From Branchipolynoe longqiensis (Eukaryota; Annelida; Polychaeta; Phyllodocida; Polynoidae): a stretch of 64,000 nt of DNA. This document shows, piece by piece, positions 10,907 to 21,994 of the stretch. Below the pieces are notes generated by a model. It searched no databases and had not been told where the DNA came from. It saw only the letters and a list, made by a program, of their open reading frames with translations. Where the stretch lies: positions 45,836,849-45,900,848 of the forward strand of contig CM059202.1 in assembly GCA_030323885.1 (NCBI GenBank), in the 5' to 3' direction. Position 1 is the first letter of the stretch; every line of letters begins with the position of its first letter. The position numbers were made by a program, and so were the translations under genes.

Positions 10907-12906
10907 AACAATTTTCCATAAGTATATAGTTCAAGTGGACATTTTCCATACATATATATATTAGTTCAAGTGTACATTTTTCATAAGTATTGTCATGGGG
11001 GTAATGAAAATGGGAAATATTCTGCCTAGAGCGGGACTCGAACCCACATCTCTTCGCATTCCGGGTCAGTGTGCTAAGCATTACACCACCTAGGCTCCCT
11101 GATATCACCATACTACCCACGCCTACCTGTCTATGTGGCTCCTTGACTGAGAGGTCAGTGCAGACCACTACAGTATATATATACTAGTTCAAGTGGACAT
11201 TTTCCATAAGTATATATAATAGTTCAAGTGGACATTCTCAATGAGTATATATCTAAATAATAGTTCAAGTGGACATTTTTCATAAGTATATATAATAGTT
11301 CAAGTGGACATTCTCAATGAGTATATATCTAAATAATAGTTCGAGTGGACATTTTCCATAAGTATATATACTAGTTCAAGTGGACATTCTCAATGAGTAT
11401 ATATCTAAATAATAGTTCGAGTGGACATTTTCCATAAGTATATATACTAGTTCAAGTGGACATTCTCAATGAGTATATATCTAAATAATAGTTCAAGTGG
11501 ACATTTTCCATAAGTATATATACTAGTTCAAGTGGACATTCTCAATGAGTATATATCTAAATAATAGTTCGAGTGGACATTTTCCATAAGTATATATACT
11601 AGTTCAAGTGGACATTCTCAATGAGTATATATCTAAATAATAGTTCAAGTGGACATTTTCCATAAGTATATATACTAGTTCAAGTGGACATTCTCAATGA
11701 GTATATATCTAAATAATAGTTCAAGTGGACATTTTCCATAAGTATATATAATAGTTCAAGTGGACATTCTCAATGAGTACATATCTAAATAATAGTTCAA
11801 GTGGACATTTTTCATAAGTATATATACTAGTTCAAGTGGACATTCTCAATGAGTATATATCTAAATAATAGTTCGAGTGGACATTTTTCATAAGTATATA
11901 TACTAGTTCAAGTGGACATTGTCAATGAGTATATATCTAAATAATAGTTCGAGTGGACATTTTTCATAAGTATATATATACTAGTTCAAGTGGACATTCT
12001 CAATGAGTACATATCTAAATAATAGTTCAAGTGGACATTTTTCATAAGTATATATAATAGTTCAAGTGGACATTCTCAATGAGTATATATCTAAATAATA
12101 GTTCAAGTGGACATTTTTCATAAGTATATATAATAGTTCAAGTGGACATTCTCAATGAGTATATATCTAAATAATAGTTCAAGTGGACATTTTTCATAAG
12201 TATATATACTAGTTCAAGTGGACATTCTCAATGAGTATATATCTAAATAATAGTTCGAGTGGACATTTTTCATAAGTATATATACTAGTTCAAGTGGACA
12301 TTCTCAATGAGTATATATCTAAATAATAGTTCAAGTGGACATTTTCCATAAGTATATATACTAGTTCAAGTGGACATTCTCAATGAGTATATATCTAAAT
12401 AATAGTTCAAGTGGACATTTTTCATAAGTATATATACTAGTTCAAGTGGACATTCTCAATGAGTATATATCTAAATAATAGTTCGAGTGGACATTTTTCA
12501 TAAGTATATATAATAGTTCAAGTGGACATTCTCAATGAGTACATATCTAAATAATAGTTCGAGTGGACATTTTTCATAAGTATATATAATAGTTCAAGTG
12601 GACATTCTCAATGAGTACATATCTAAATAATAGTTCGAGTGGACATTTTTCATAAGTATATATAATAGTTCAAGTGGACATTCTCAATGAGTACATATCT
12701 AAATAATAGTTCGAGTGGACATTTTTCATAAGTATATATAATAGTTCAAGTGGACATTCTCAATGAGTACATATCTAAATAATAGTTCGAGTGGACATTT
12801 TTCATAAGTATATATAATAGTTCAAGTGGACATTCTCAATGAGTACATATCTAAATAATAGTTCGAGTGGACATTTTTCATAAGTATATATAATAGTTCA
12901 AGTGGA
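10907..12906. repeat. 76-bp minisatellite, about 22 units, interrupted by a SINE
   Basis: The unit is a 35-bp half ('TAGTTCAAGTGGACATTTTC', then 'CATAAGTATATATAC') plus a related 41-bp half ('GGACATTCTCAATGAGTATA', then 'TATCTAAATAA'). The two halves share 'TAGTTCAAGTGGACATT'. Variants (CAAG/CGAG, TTTCC/TTTTC, GTATAT/GTACAT) are clustered in neighbouring units, which is a mark of local expansion. SINE-C splits the array at about 10983-11175. Confidence 0.95.
10983..11175 (-). mobile_element. SINE-C copy inside the 76-bp minisatellite
   Basis: Minus-strand SINE-C with B box ('GGGTTCGAGTCCCGCTCTAG' on minus), A box and the upstream leader. Minisatellite units lie on both sides, so the SINE inserted into an existing array. 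Confidence 0.85.
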
Positions 12907-13325
12907 CGCGTTGCTTTCCAATGGGTCGAAGGCGAGTAAGTAGGTCGGAGGCCAATTTGAAATTTGTGCATCTAGCCTGCTATTATGGGCTATTATGACG
13001 CTTCAAGTATGTAACATTGTATTTCGCTTTCGATAGAACAAATGCAGAGCTGCTTCAGTCTTCGCCATTGAACTATATTCAGGTGACTTTCATATAAAAC
13101 CCAGTATCATTTGGCTGAACAGAAAGTATCCAAGCAACGCGTGTGTAATCCAGTCTTACCTGTGGATTCACTGTCAGACAGATGAATAAATAAATAATAA
13201 ATGAATAAGTCGATAAATCTGATGAGGGGATTGTTTGTTGCCTGTCGGCGCATTCATGAAATAATGAGCCCTAATTATGTTGTGTGAATCAGTCGTTCAT
13301 TAACGATAACTTGATAAGGAGTGTT
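12907..13325. other. Unassigned stretch
   Basis: This run follows the end of the minisatellite without a recognisable repeat or gene. It holds only short A/T-rich runs (for example AATAAATAAATAATAAAT near 13185). Confidence 0.5.
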
Positions 13326-13329
13326 TTTG

Positions 13330-13640
13330 TTGTTGTTTGTTTGTTGTTTTTTACGTCCTAGCAACATCTAAGGTCATATCAGGACGGGTACCAACTTGTG
13401 ACAGTGCGCACTCATGGCGACTTTATAGTGCTGTCCCACTGGGAAACCAGGCTGCTGGCACCATGACCTGATATCCCACTCAGTCACATTATCCTGACAC
13501 TGAGCTAACCTGTCCTTGTCCTATCCTAATAATGCCGAGCGCCAGGCTCGGAAGCGACAAGTATCAATTTTTAAATCATTGGTTTGACTCGACCAGGGCT
13601 CGAACCCACGACCCCACGATCTACCAGCACGGGAGTCTTA
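13330..13640 (-). mobile_element. SINE-A copy
   Basis: Near complete on minus: the (AAC)-type tail at 13330-13350, the body, and the head B-box region at 13595-13610. It stops within the head before the A box. Confidence 0.82.
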
Positions 13641-13929
13641 CTTACTAAATGTGATCATGCTTACAACAGAAGTGCCAATTGATAAGGCCTGATCCAATTA
13701 TCATGTCTGAAGTAGGTTTTTTGGTTTTTTTTGTTGTTGGTTTTTGTAACAGTGTATTTATGCTCCCCCTATCGTCAACGCTGGACACTATTTGTTTTGT
13801 GGTTCCCCTTGTTTTGAAACTTTCAGTCGTTACGTAGCTTATACTGCATGCTTTCTTTTTTATATTGTGACGGTGTATTTATTTATTCTGCCTATAACGG
13901 TTGGGATGCCCCACGGAAGGCAGTCATAT

Positions 13930-14195
13930 TGGGGCAGGGTGAAACCACCTTTATCACAGTACAACAGGTGCCTGTTGATTCAGTAATGCCAGGAACCCAG
14001 CTGAAGACAACGCCCACTCCGCTGCAGAGATCAAACAAAACTGTGGCTCATTACCGGCATTGTCAACAAATAATCCACCGCTACCCTGGACTATTATATA
14101 CCGTGGGCGCAGTCTTCAGTTGGGTTTCTGGCATTACTGAATCAACAGTCGCCTGCTGTACTGTGACTAAAGGTGGTTACGTGATATAACCAGGG
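13930..14195. mobile_element. Foldback element with about 77-bp arms
   Basis: The left arm (about 13942-14020) and right arm (about 14104-14185) are inverted copies. 'GCATTACTGAATCAACAG' on the right equals the reverse complement of text near 13975-13992. The spacer is about 85 bp. The arms match at most positions. It is non-coding and probably a MITE. Confidence 0.8.
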
Positions 14196-14294
14196 CACGT
14201 TAACACACTTTGTATTAGCCAACACTGGGTGGATACACAGGAAAACCGCCCCAACAGAAATAAATATATACATGGGTGGTTCTCTGAACGGTTT

Positions 14295-14400
14295 CTTGTT
14301 GGAGTTTAACATCCTCGCAACAACTAAGGTCATATCAGGACAGGTACCTACAGACTTGTGACAGTGCGCACTCATGGCAAAATCAGGCTGCCGGTGTAGC
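14295..14400 (-). mobile_element. SINE-A tail fragment
   Basis: Only the tail and the first part of the body are present ('GTTGGAGTTTAACATCCTCG' to 'GCGCACTCATGGC'). Confidence 0.7.
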
Positions 14401-14429
14401 AGGAAATCGCAAACCCCTGGACATTGCAC

Positions 14430-15505
14430 ACCTAAGAAAATTTATCACCCCAAGCATGGCAGCTATATGTTTCATTTTGAACTTCTACCAGATCTGGGGG
14501 GATAAAATGGATCCAAGATGGACTAATCCTCATGAAAACATCTTTGCAATAGTCCAGTTCAGTACATGCATTGAAAACGGTAGCCTGGTCCCCTGGCCTT
14601 TATTCACTTCAGCATCATGTAGGATAATGATACAGATAGTTGTACTGGCTTTTCTTAATGATATAGTCTAGTATCTTTGACAAAAATTGACCTGTTCCCC
14701 TATCCTTCTTGTGAGGGATCGCAGTGAATATGGCCCTTGCTGTGACAGGCATGAAATTAAAAATAATCATTTAATCCATCTTGTGAGGGATCCCCCTTAT
14801 ATGAAAATAAATGTTGCTTAATCATGCTTACATAAATACAATTTTTACAATAGACCAGTTCGTTATTCCAGCATCACGGTGCATTGTGGGAATTTTATAA
14901 GCAAAACAAACCTGCACAAAGCACATGTGTTTGCTTTAAGACTGCCAAACATGGGGGGTTTGCGATGTTCAGGGGGGGATATGTGATTTCCTAGGAAATC
15001 ACATATCACGATCCGACCCCAGTAACCCACCTCTTGGCTGGGGGTGGCTAGGAGCGATGACATCACATTTGCGCTGGTACCGTCCTGCAGGATAACAGCT
15101 ACCAGTATCAGTCATAAATGGTTTTTTGGGTAATAACTTAGATTAATTAAATGGAAATATAACTAAACTATGCCATCATAAAATACTTTAAATCCTATTT
15201 TGCTGTAGTTATATTGGATATTTAAAACAAAATAAAAGGTTTTGGATTAAGCCACCATTTTTTTTTACCCTGAGCGTGGAGAAGCGTATTCGATTATTTG
15301 ACCCAAGTCGGTAGGATGTGCGCATGCGCCAAAAAGTGGCTCGGCTGACCCGAGTTGATTAATCGATTACGCCCAGGATGATCCACATATATAGAAGATT
15401 CCTTAGTTTGAATGAACATGAGAGCGCCACCTGTCGGGGCGTGGTGGTTAGGATACACAGAGTCAGTCGTGGATTAAAACCATGGCCGACTTAAAACAAC
15501 AGTAA
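14430..15505. other. Unassigned stretch with a perfect palindrome
   Basis: No gene recognised. It holds a 30-nt perfect palindrome at 14978-15007 (centre CCTAGG, arm GATATGTGATTT), a repeated 'CTTGTGAGGGATC' (near 14708 and 14780), and near 15320-15360 a segment ('GTGCGCATGCGCC', 'TTGATTAATCGATTACG') with relatives near 49.04 kb. Confidence 0.5.
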
Positions 15506-15507
15506 GT

Positions 15508-15710
15508 TTATACTTGTCACCACCTAGCCTGGCGTTAGCCCACTATCACAATAATGTGACTGAGTGGGATATCAGGTCATGGTGTCAGGGGCCTGGTCTC
15601 CCAGTTGGGCAGCACTATAAAGTCGCCATGAGTGTGCACTGTCTCGAGTCGATGCCCGTCCTGGTATGACTATAGGCGTTGTTAGGACGTAAGACCCAAA
15701 CAAACTATTG
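15508..15710 (+). mobile_element. SINE-A body and tail
   Basis: Plus-strand copy lacking the head. It runs from 'ACTTGTCACCACCTAGCCTG' through 'GTGACTGAGTGGGATATCAG' to the 'AGGACGTAAGACCCAAAC' tail. Confidence 0.78.
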
Positions 15711-16009
15711 CATTAGGCCAAGCGACACATAAACATTACCCTCATTTCCTGGTCAGTGCACTTGAAAACAAATATTTAAACTATATACTAATAGAAATTA
15801 TCGAAAAAATAAAAGTCAAAACCGCGGCGATTCATTTCAATTTCTTCTATTATTGTTTGATCTGACTGGCAGGAACATGTAATTGCACCAATTTATTGTG
15901 GGGCAATTTATTGGTTTTGGTGGCGATGGTTATTTGTCAATTAAACCAGCCAATCATGTCGTTGTCATGTTGGGATCTTTCTTTGGAGGGATCTTTCACA
16001 AATAAAAAA

Positions 16010-16345
16010 CACCGGACGCGGTCGCACAATCGGTACAGCAGAGGCTTCCCGTGCGGAAGGTCGGGAGTTAGATTCCCAGTCGAGTCAAACCAATGACCTA
16101 TAAACATTTATACTTGTCACTTCCTAGCCTGGCGCTCAGCATTAATAGGATAGGACAAGGACTGGTTAGCTGAGTGATAATGTGACTGAGTTGGAAATCG
16201 GGTCATGGTGCTGGTGGCCTGACTTCCCAATGGGGCAGCACTATAACGTCACCATGAGTGTGCACTGTCACAAATCAGTACCAGTCCTGATATGACCTTA
16301 GATGTTGCCAGGACGCAAAACTTCAACAACAACCAAACAAATCAC
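16010..16345 (+). mobile_element. SINE-A copy with an 'ACGCGGT' type head
   Basis: Plus-strand full copy. The tRNA-like head starts near 16014 with 'GGACGCGGTCGCACAATCGG', the B-box region lies near 16062, then the body and an A-rich tail at 16316-16345. The head is of a different subtype from the 'GACGGGATGGCCGAATGAGT' type. Confidence 0.83.
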
Positions 16346-16577
16346 AAATAAAATCAAAAGAATTGATTAATTTATCGATTCATTGATTGATTGGTGGTTA
16401 ATTTATCAATTAATTTGGGTTGTGTATGAGAAAAACAATAAAAAGATTAATACCTACGTCCCATAATGGGAGAGTGGGCGGCCGTGAACTCCGTAAAGTA
16501 GATCGATTTAAAAACAAATCTCGTCTGCTGATTTAAAAATAATAACATTCATTTACTGTCAGGAAAACACTTAAGTT

Positions 16578-16915
16578 GGGCTGTTGGAGTTTTACATCCT
16601 GGCAACATCTAAGGTCATATCAGGATGGGTACCTACAGCCTTGTGACAGTGCACAATATTGGTGACTTTATAGCACTGTCCCACTGGGAAATTAGGCCAT
16701 CAGCACCATGACCCGATATCCCACTCACTCACTCACATTATCCTGACACTAAACTAACCATTCCTTGCCCTGTCCCATTAATGCAGAGCGCCAGGTTAGG
16801 AAGCGACAAGTATCAATCTTGTAAGTCATTAATTTGACTCGACCGGGAATTGAACTCCCGATCTGCCGCACGGGAGGCCTGCACTCTACCGATTCGGCCA
16901 CCGTGCCCAGTCATA
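16578..16915 (-). mobile_element. SINE-A copy
   Basis: Minus-strand full copy with the 'GCACGGTGGCCGAATCGGTA' head subtype at the right edge and the tail at 16578. Confidence 0.85.
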
Positions 16916-16944
16916 TTCTCTTCAGAACAGATGACATTTGGCAC

Positions 16945-17385
16945 CATATGGTTGTTGAACACACCATGTGTATGTATATATATGTAAGAGCATTGCGTGT
17001 GTGAATGTAATTGTAAGCATCGGACCGACTTATAGACGTAAACCATTTAAAAGACTTATAATTCCAGGGGGACGAGTGTAGTAGTCTGCACTAACCTCTC
17101 AGGCAAGGAAGCACATAGACAGGTAGCCATGGGTAGGGTGGTGACATCAGGGAGCCTAGGTGGTGTAATGGTTAGTGTAGTAGTCTGCACTGACCTCTCA
17201 GGCAAGGAGCCACATAGACAGGTAGGGGTGGGTAGTGTGGTGATATCAGGGAGCCTAGGTGGTGTAATGGTTAGTGTAGTAGTCTGCACTGACCTCTCAG
17301 GCAAGGAGCCACATAGACAGGTAGGCGTGGGTAGTGTGGTGACATCAGGGAGCCTAGGTGGTGTAATGGTTAGTGTAGACCAATC
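16945..17385 (+). repeat. SINE-C tail plus a three-unit 99-bp leader array
   Basis: The SINE-C 3' part ('TGTAATTGTAAGCATC', 'AATTCCAGGGGGACGAGTGT') is followed by three 99-bp units with 'CCTAGGTGGTGTAATGGTTA' on the plus strand. It is the same array type as 6265-7405, in opposite orientation. Confidence 0.88.
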
Positions 17386-17625
17386 CAGTATCACACCTGT
17401 CCAGCGTTGAAAACAAGCACCCTCACGGGAGCTTATACGTTATGGGCAGAATAAAAAACTTGTCACAAAAAAACAAAAAAAATTGAAAGCGTGAAATGCG
17501 AAGCTACTATAGAAATGTGAGAGCTCGATACTAAAACAAAGTGTCTTCTAGCTATTTGACAAGGCTACCGTATTTTCTCAATTAATAACTGGAGTGTTTA
17601 TTTTTACTTGTTGTTTGGACATTCT

Positions 17626-17711
17626 TTGATTAAAGTTGCATAGTCCGATAAAAGCAGCAACATTTCAAAAGCAAAACAATTACCTAGATTTGATCTTACA
17701 TATCTAACTAA
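17626..17711. mobile_element. MITE end fragment (TTAAAGTTGCATAGTCCGAT)
   Basis: Inverted relative of 8600-8698. It abuts the next MITE. Confidence 0.6.
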
Positions 17712-18324
17712 AGTGCCTGTCACACTAAGCCGGATTGAGCAAGGGACAGAATTGTCTAGTCCGGTGGTGACGGGATGGCCGAATGAGTTAGAGCGTCCGT
17801 CTCCCGTGCTGGTAGATCGTGGGTTCGAGTCCCGGTCGAGTCAAACCAATGACTTTAAAATTGATACTTGTCGCTTCCTAGCTAGGCGCTCGGCATTATT
17901 AGGATAGGGCAAGGACTGGTGTGCTCAGTGTCAGGATAATGTGACTGAGTGGGATACCAGGTCATGGTGCCGGCGGCCTGGTTTCCCAGTGGGACAGCAG
18001 TATAAAGTCGCCCTGAGTGCGCACTGTCACAAGTCGGTACCCGTCCTGATATGACCTTAGATGTTGCTAGGACGTAAAACAACAACAACAAACAAACAAA
18101 CGATAAATATTAAAATGTGTCATAGTGTTGCGACATCGGGTCTACGAATGGACATGAACGGATAGCCAACGGACAAAACAAAATCAAACCGGACAAGAAC
18201 GGTAGACGTCAATCCGGCACCATCCGTTCCTAGTTTTGTGCATGTTCAAAACTTGTATGGACACAAACCGGACATTGTTCGTTTTCTGCCCGTTCCCCCC
18301 AATCCGGTGAGGTCTGACATGGCC
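17712..18324. mobile_element. TTAA-type MITE split by a SINE-A
   Basis: The ends 'CCTGTCACACTAAGCCGGAT' (left) and 'AATCCGGTGAGGTCTGACA' (right) are inverted. Near-TTAA flanks are CTAA and TTTA. The 27.3 kb copy is uninterrupted and lacks the 17766-18100 segment, which is a SINE-A. This shows the order of insertion. Confidence 0.82.
17766..18100 (+). mobile_element. SINE-A copy nested in a MITE
   Basis: Complete plus-strand copy: head 'GGATGGCCGAATGAGTTAGA' (A box), 'TGGGTTCGAGTCCCGGTCGA' (B box), body, and tail ending in AACAACAACAAACAAACAAA. It is one of the clearest copies and a good reference for the family. Confidence 0.9.
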
Positions 18325-18394
18325 TTTAGATACTGCGGCACTTATTAAGCAGTCGTTGCCGCATAGAAGGGAATACTGAGACCATTTATAGATG

Positions 18395-18700
18395 TTTGTT
18401 GTTTGTTTGTTGTTGTTTTATGTCCTAGCAACATCTAAGGTCATATCAGGACGAGGCCATTTATAGAAACTTTTAATGCAGAAACCTATAGTCTGAGAGT
18501 CGCCCGTCTTGCCAACATTTATTTTGAATGTTTGCAGGGGAAATTTCAATCGCAGACAATTGGTCTTCCTCATTCCACTGCCCCTTGCCCTATCCGAGTA
18601 ATGCCGAGCGCCAGGCTAGGTAGCGACAAGTATACATTTAAAATCATTGGTTTGACTCGGCTAGCGTTTCAAATCCCACAACCTGCCACGTTCAATTCAA
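18395..18700 (-). mobile_element. SINE-A fragments
   Basis: A tail fragment lies at about 18395-18450. A body/head fragment at about 18585-18690 contains 'GCCCTATCCGAGTAATGCCG' and the B-box region. The text between them is not SINE. Confidence 0.65.
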
Positions 18701-18945
18701 TTCAATAAACTTTATTTGAACAACCTCATTATATACAGTTACAACTTCCGTGAAACTTAATTACAGTGGGTGAAGAAAGGAAGAATGAAGGAAGCGCAAT
18801 GCTTTTAAAACGCCCCGCTACCCACACTGCTATGAAAAATAGCTAAACCGAAATTAGTCTGAGCATACGACATTCGAGCAAGCATGAGCGGGTTCGATTA
18901 CAACTCAGTCAGCAAACTGCGCTCTTCACTTCAGCACTGGTGTTC

Positions 18946-19245
18946 TCTGTGGTGGAGTGGTAAGAGTGTCTGACTTTTTTCTAGGTTGGACTCCTAACCT
19001 GAAGGTCGGTGGTTCGATTCCCCATGCCCCCATCTCTGCCAATTTGGATTTCCACTGCTGTGTATATCTTACAGCGACATCAAAGGCCAGTTGCTCTCAT
19101 ACCATGTCTATGTGGTGTGGGAGGCTAAAAATCCCTTGGGTCGGTAAAAGTGTAGGCTTGGGCTTTCTATCGACAAACTGTCTAATGGTGAAAACAAGCC
19201 TATTCAGGCTTATCCATGATAGGCAGTATAAATCTTCAACAACAA
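18946..19245 (+). mobile_element. SINE-B copy
   Basis: SINE-B (my label): tRNA-like head with 'GTGGAGTGGTAAGAGTGTCT' (A box) and 'GGTGGTTCGATTCCCCATGC' (B box), then a body with 'TGCCAATTTGGATTTCCAC', 'GTTGCTCTCATACCATGTCT' and 'CATGATAGGCAGTATAAATC'. Other copies are at 20.1, 26.2, 36.2 and 45.2 kb. Confidence 0.88.
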
Positions 19246-20080
19246 CCACGTAGGTGAATAAAATCAGTTATTCTCTAAAACTGGGCACCACTTATGTGGT
19301 TTCTATAACCCTGCCCCCCCCCCCCCTGCCATTCTCTCCCCCAAACAAACAGGCACTGTAAACTCAAAACCAAGTAGCGGCCCACTAGACCAAAAACCCA
19401 CCTACAACAGAATGAGCCTGGAAATGATTCTGGTTGGATCCTACTGAGGTACATGATCAATCAATATTAATTACTTATTAACTCAATAGGCCCCACCTGA
19501 GATTACCATATTGACCAGTTCAAACACAAAGGCCCACCCTACATCCCACCATCACCCTTTCAATGAGTATGTTACTACTAAAAAGATAATCAGTTATGCC
19601 CCACCCCCAAGTAACGTGTACCACACTAGTCTAACATAGTTACCTCCCCGTATATGTTTCTTTTTTCTCTTATCTTGTTCTTTACCTGTCATTCATGTCC
19701 CGATGTTTTGCTTATTTCCCTGTAACCGTGTGGTATGTGAGTGTGTGAGAGTGTGGTGTGTATATCTATATTATTGTCGATTAATTTACTGTGTGGTGGC
19801 AACTCATTAGCGTTGGAAGACCAGTGCATTAGAAATGACAACATGTTATTCAGAGGAATAAAAACACTTGAACAAACAAAAACCTCAACAAACAACATAG
19901 ATCTGCGTTATGTTCGCTGGTCCCCTGAGGAAGGACAGAAAGCCGCAACCTGGGGCGCTTACAGCTTACACACCCAGGAGTAGGGCCGCAGTGCCGGCCA
20001 GCCCAATCCTTCACTACACACCCGATCTGCTAAAATCAAGTTGAACCCATAAACAAGTGTTTCACCGTCAACCAAAACCT
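19246..20080. other. Unassigned stretch
   Basis: No gene or repeat recognised. It has a C-run near 19315-19327 and short frames without recognisable domains. Confidence 0.45.
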
Positions 20081-20083
20081 AGT

Positions 20084-20385
20084 GGTGTTCTCTGTGGCGG
20101 AGTGGTTAGAGTGTCTGACTTTTTTCTAGGTCGAACTCATAATCTGAAGGTCGGCGGTTCGATTCCCCATGCCCCCCTTCTCTGCCAATTTGGATTTCCA
20201 CCGCTGTGTATAACTTACGGCGACATCAAAGGCCAGTTGCTCTCATACGATGTCTATGTGGTGTCGGAGGTTAAAAATCCCTTGGGTCGGTAAAAGTGTA
20301 GACTCGGGCTTTCTATCGACAAACTGACTAATGGTGAAAACAAGTCTATTCAGACTTATCCATGATAGGCAGTATAAATCTTCGA
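20084..20385 (+). mobile_element. SINE-B copy
   Basis: Complete plus-strand copy with A box (20098-20112), B box (20152-20166) and full body. Confidence 0.88.
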
Positions 20386-20563
20386 GAGAGAGCACGATTC
20401 TTGCCATACATTTGTTTCCGGCGTCGACTGCAGTGAAATTTGCGCCTACAAATATTCAATATTAGCGAAAACACCACTTCGCGTCTGCAAGTGTAACGGC
20501 GTGCACTGCTGCAGTGTATCCCCACTGCCGCAATCCCTACTAGCACGCCCAGCGACGCGACTA

Positions 20564-20958
20564 GTGGCTGCGTGCGCACCGACTAGTGGCTGCATGCGCA
20601 CCGACTAGTGGCTGCGTGCGCACCGACTAGTGGATGTGTGCGCACCGACTAGTGGCTGCGTGCGCACCGACTAGTGGATGTGTGCGCACCCACTAGTGGC
20701 TGCATGCACACCGACTCATGGCTGCGTGCGCACCGACTAGTGGATGTGTGCGCACCGACTAGTGGCTGCGTGCGCACCGACTAGTGGATGTGTGCGCACC
20801 GACTAATGGCTGTGTGCGCACCGACTAGTGGATGTGTGCGCACCGACTAGTGGATGTGTGCGCACTGACTAGTGGCTGCATGCGCACCGACTAGTGGCTG
20901 GGTGCGCACCGACTAGTGGCTGGGTGCGCACCGACTAGTGGCTGGGTGCGCACCGACT
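20564..20958. repeat. 22-bp GC-rich minisatellite, about 18 copies
   Basis: The unit is 'CGACTAGTGGCTGCGTGCGC' plus AC. Units alternate between GGCTGCGTG and GGATGTGTG variants. It contains GTGCGCAC palindromes in every unit. Confidence 0.93.
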
Positions 20959-21267
20959 TTGATGTCTCGGAAGTGGCAGATTCCATCCAGGCCGGCTTAA
21001 GTTGTTAGTTGCAGCGCTGCTTTGTAGTTCTGGATACATCCGCCAGGTGACGGCGCTGCTCCCAGTCAGCTCCTCCTCCTCCTTGTGTGCTTCTAGGTAT
21101 AAAGCTGTATCCATGGTGACACTGCCATAACCACGTGACCAATGTTTCCGCTCTAAGCCATGCCCCCAGGCGCTCAATGACCTCCTAGTGCCCTTATACG
21201 CTATGTGCATACTCACACACACACTCACACATTCACACACTCACTCACTCACACACACACACACACT

Positions 21268-21562
21268 CACCGGACGCGGTGGCCGAATCAGCAGAGCGCA
21301 GGCTTCCTGTGCGCAAGGTCGGGGATTTTAGTCCCAGCCAAGTCAAATCAAAGACTTACAAAACTGACACTTGTCGCTACCTAGCCTGGCGCTCGGCATT
21401 ACTAGGATAGGGCAAGGACTGGTTAGCTCAGTGTCAGGATAATGTGATATCAGGTCATGGTGCTGGTGGCCTGGTCTCCTAGTTGGGCAGCACTATTAAG
21501 TCCCCAGGACTGCAGAGTGTCACAAGTCGGTACTCATCCTTACATGTTGCCTGGATGTAAAA
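21268..21562 (+). mobile_element. SINE-A copy, left arm
   Basis: Plus-strand copy with the 'GGACGCGGTGGCCGAATCAG' head, body and 'GATGTAAAACAACAACAAAC' tail, which runs directly into a CA-rich tract. Confidence 0.85.
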
Positions 21563-21994
21563 CAACAACAAACACACACTCACCCACACCCCCCACTCGT
21601 ACACTCAAACACTCACACACCCACTCACACACACCCATATACACATACTCACCCACCCTCACACACGACACACACTCTCACACATACTCACACCCACACT
21701 ACAGACTCTTACACATTCACCCACACTCACCCCCACACACACACCCACAGCACCCACTCACACACCCACACTCACTCACACACCCTCACACCACACTCAC
21801 ACACACTCGGAACACATACTCACACCCACACACTACAGACTCTCACACACCCACTCACCCACCCTCACCCCACCGTGCCCTCTCCGTTCCGCTCAGTTTC
21901 TGTCCGACAGGAAATTAAGCGGGCCGTGCTCGGAAGGCAGCATCAAAAGACGGATCCGCTTTGGCCGCAACCGAAAAGGGTGAGCGGGCCGGTG

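Noticed and set aside
17766..17850. Genuine tRNA gene
   Set aside because: It has A- and B-box-like text, but the segment is followed by the SINE-A body and tail, and the same head occurs in many copies. It is a tRNA-derived SINE head.
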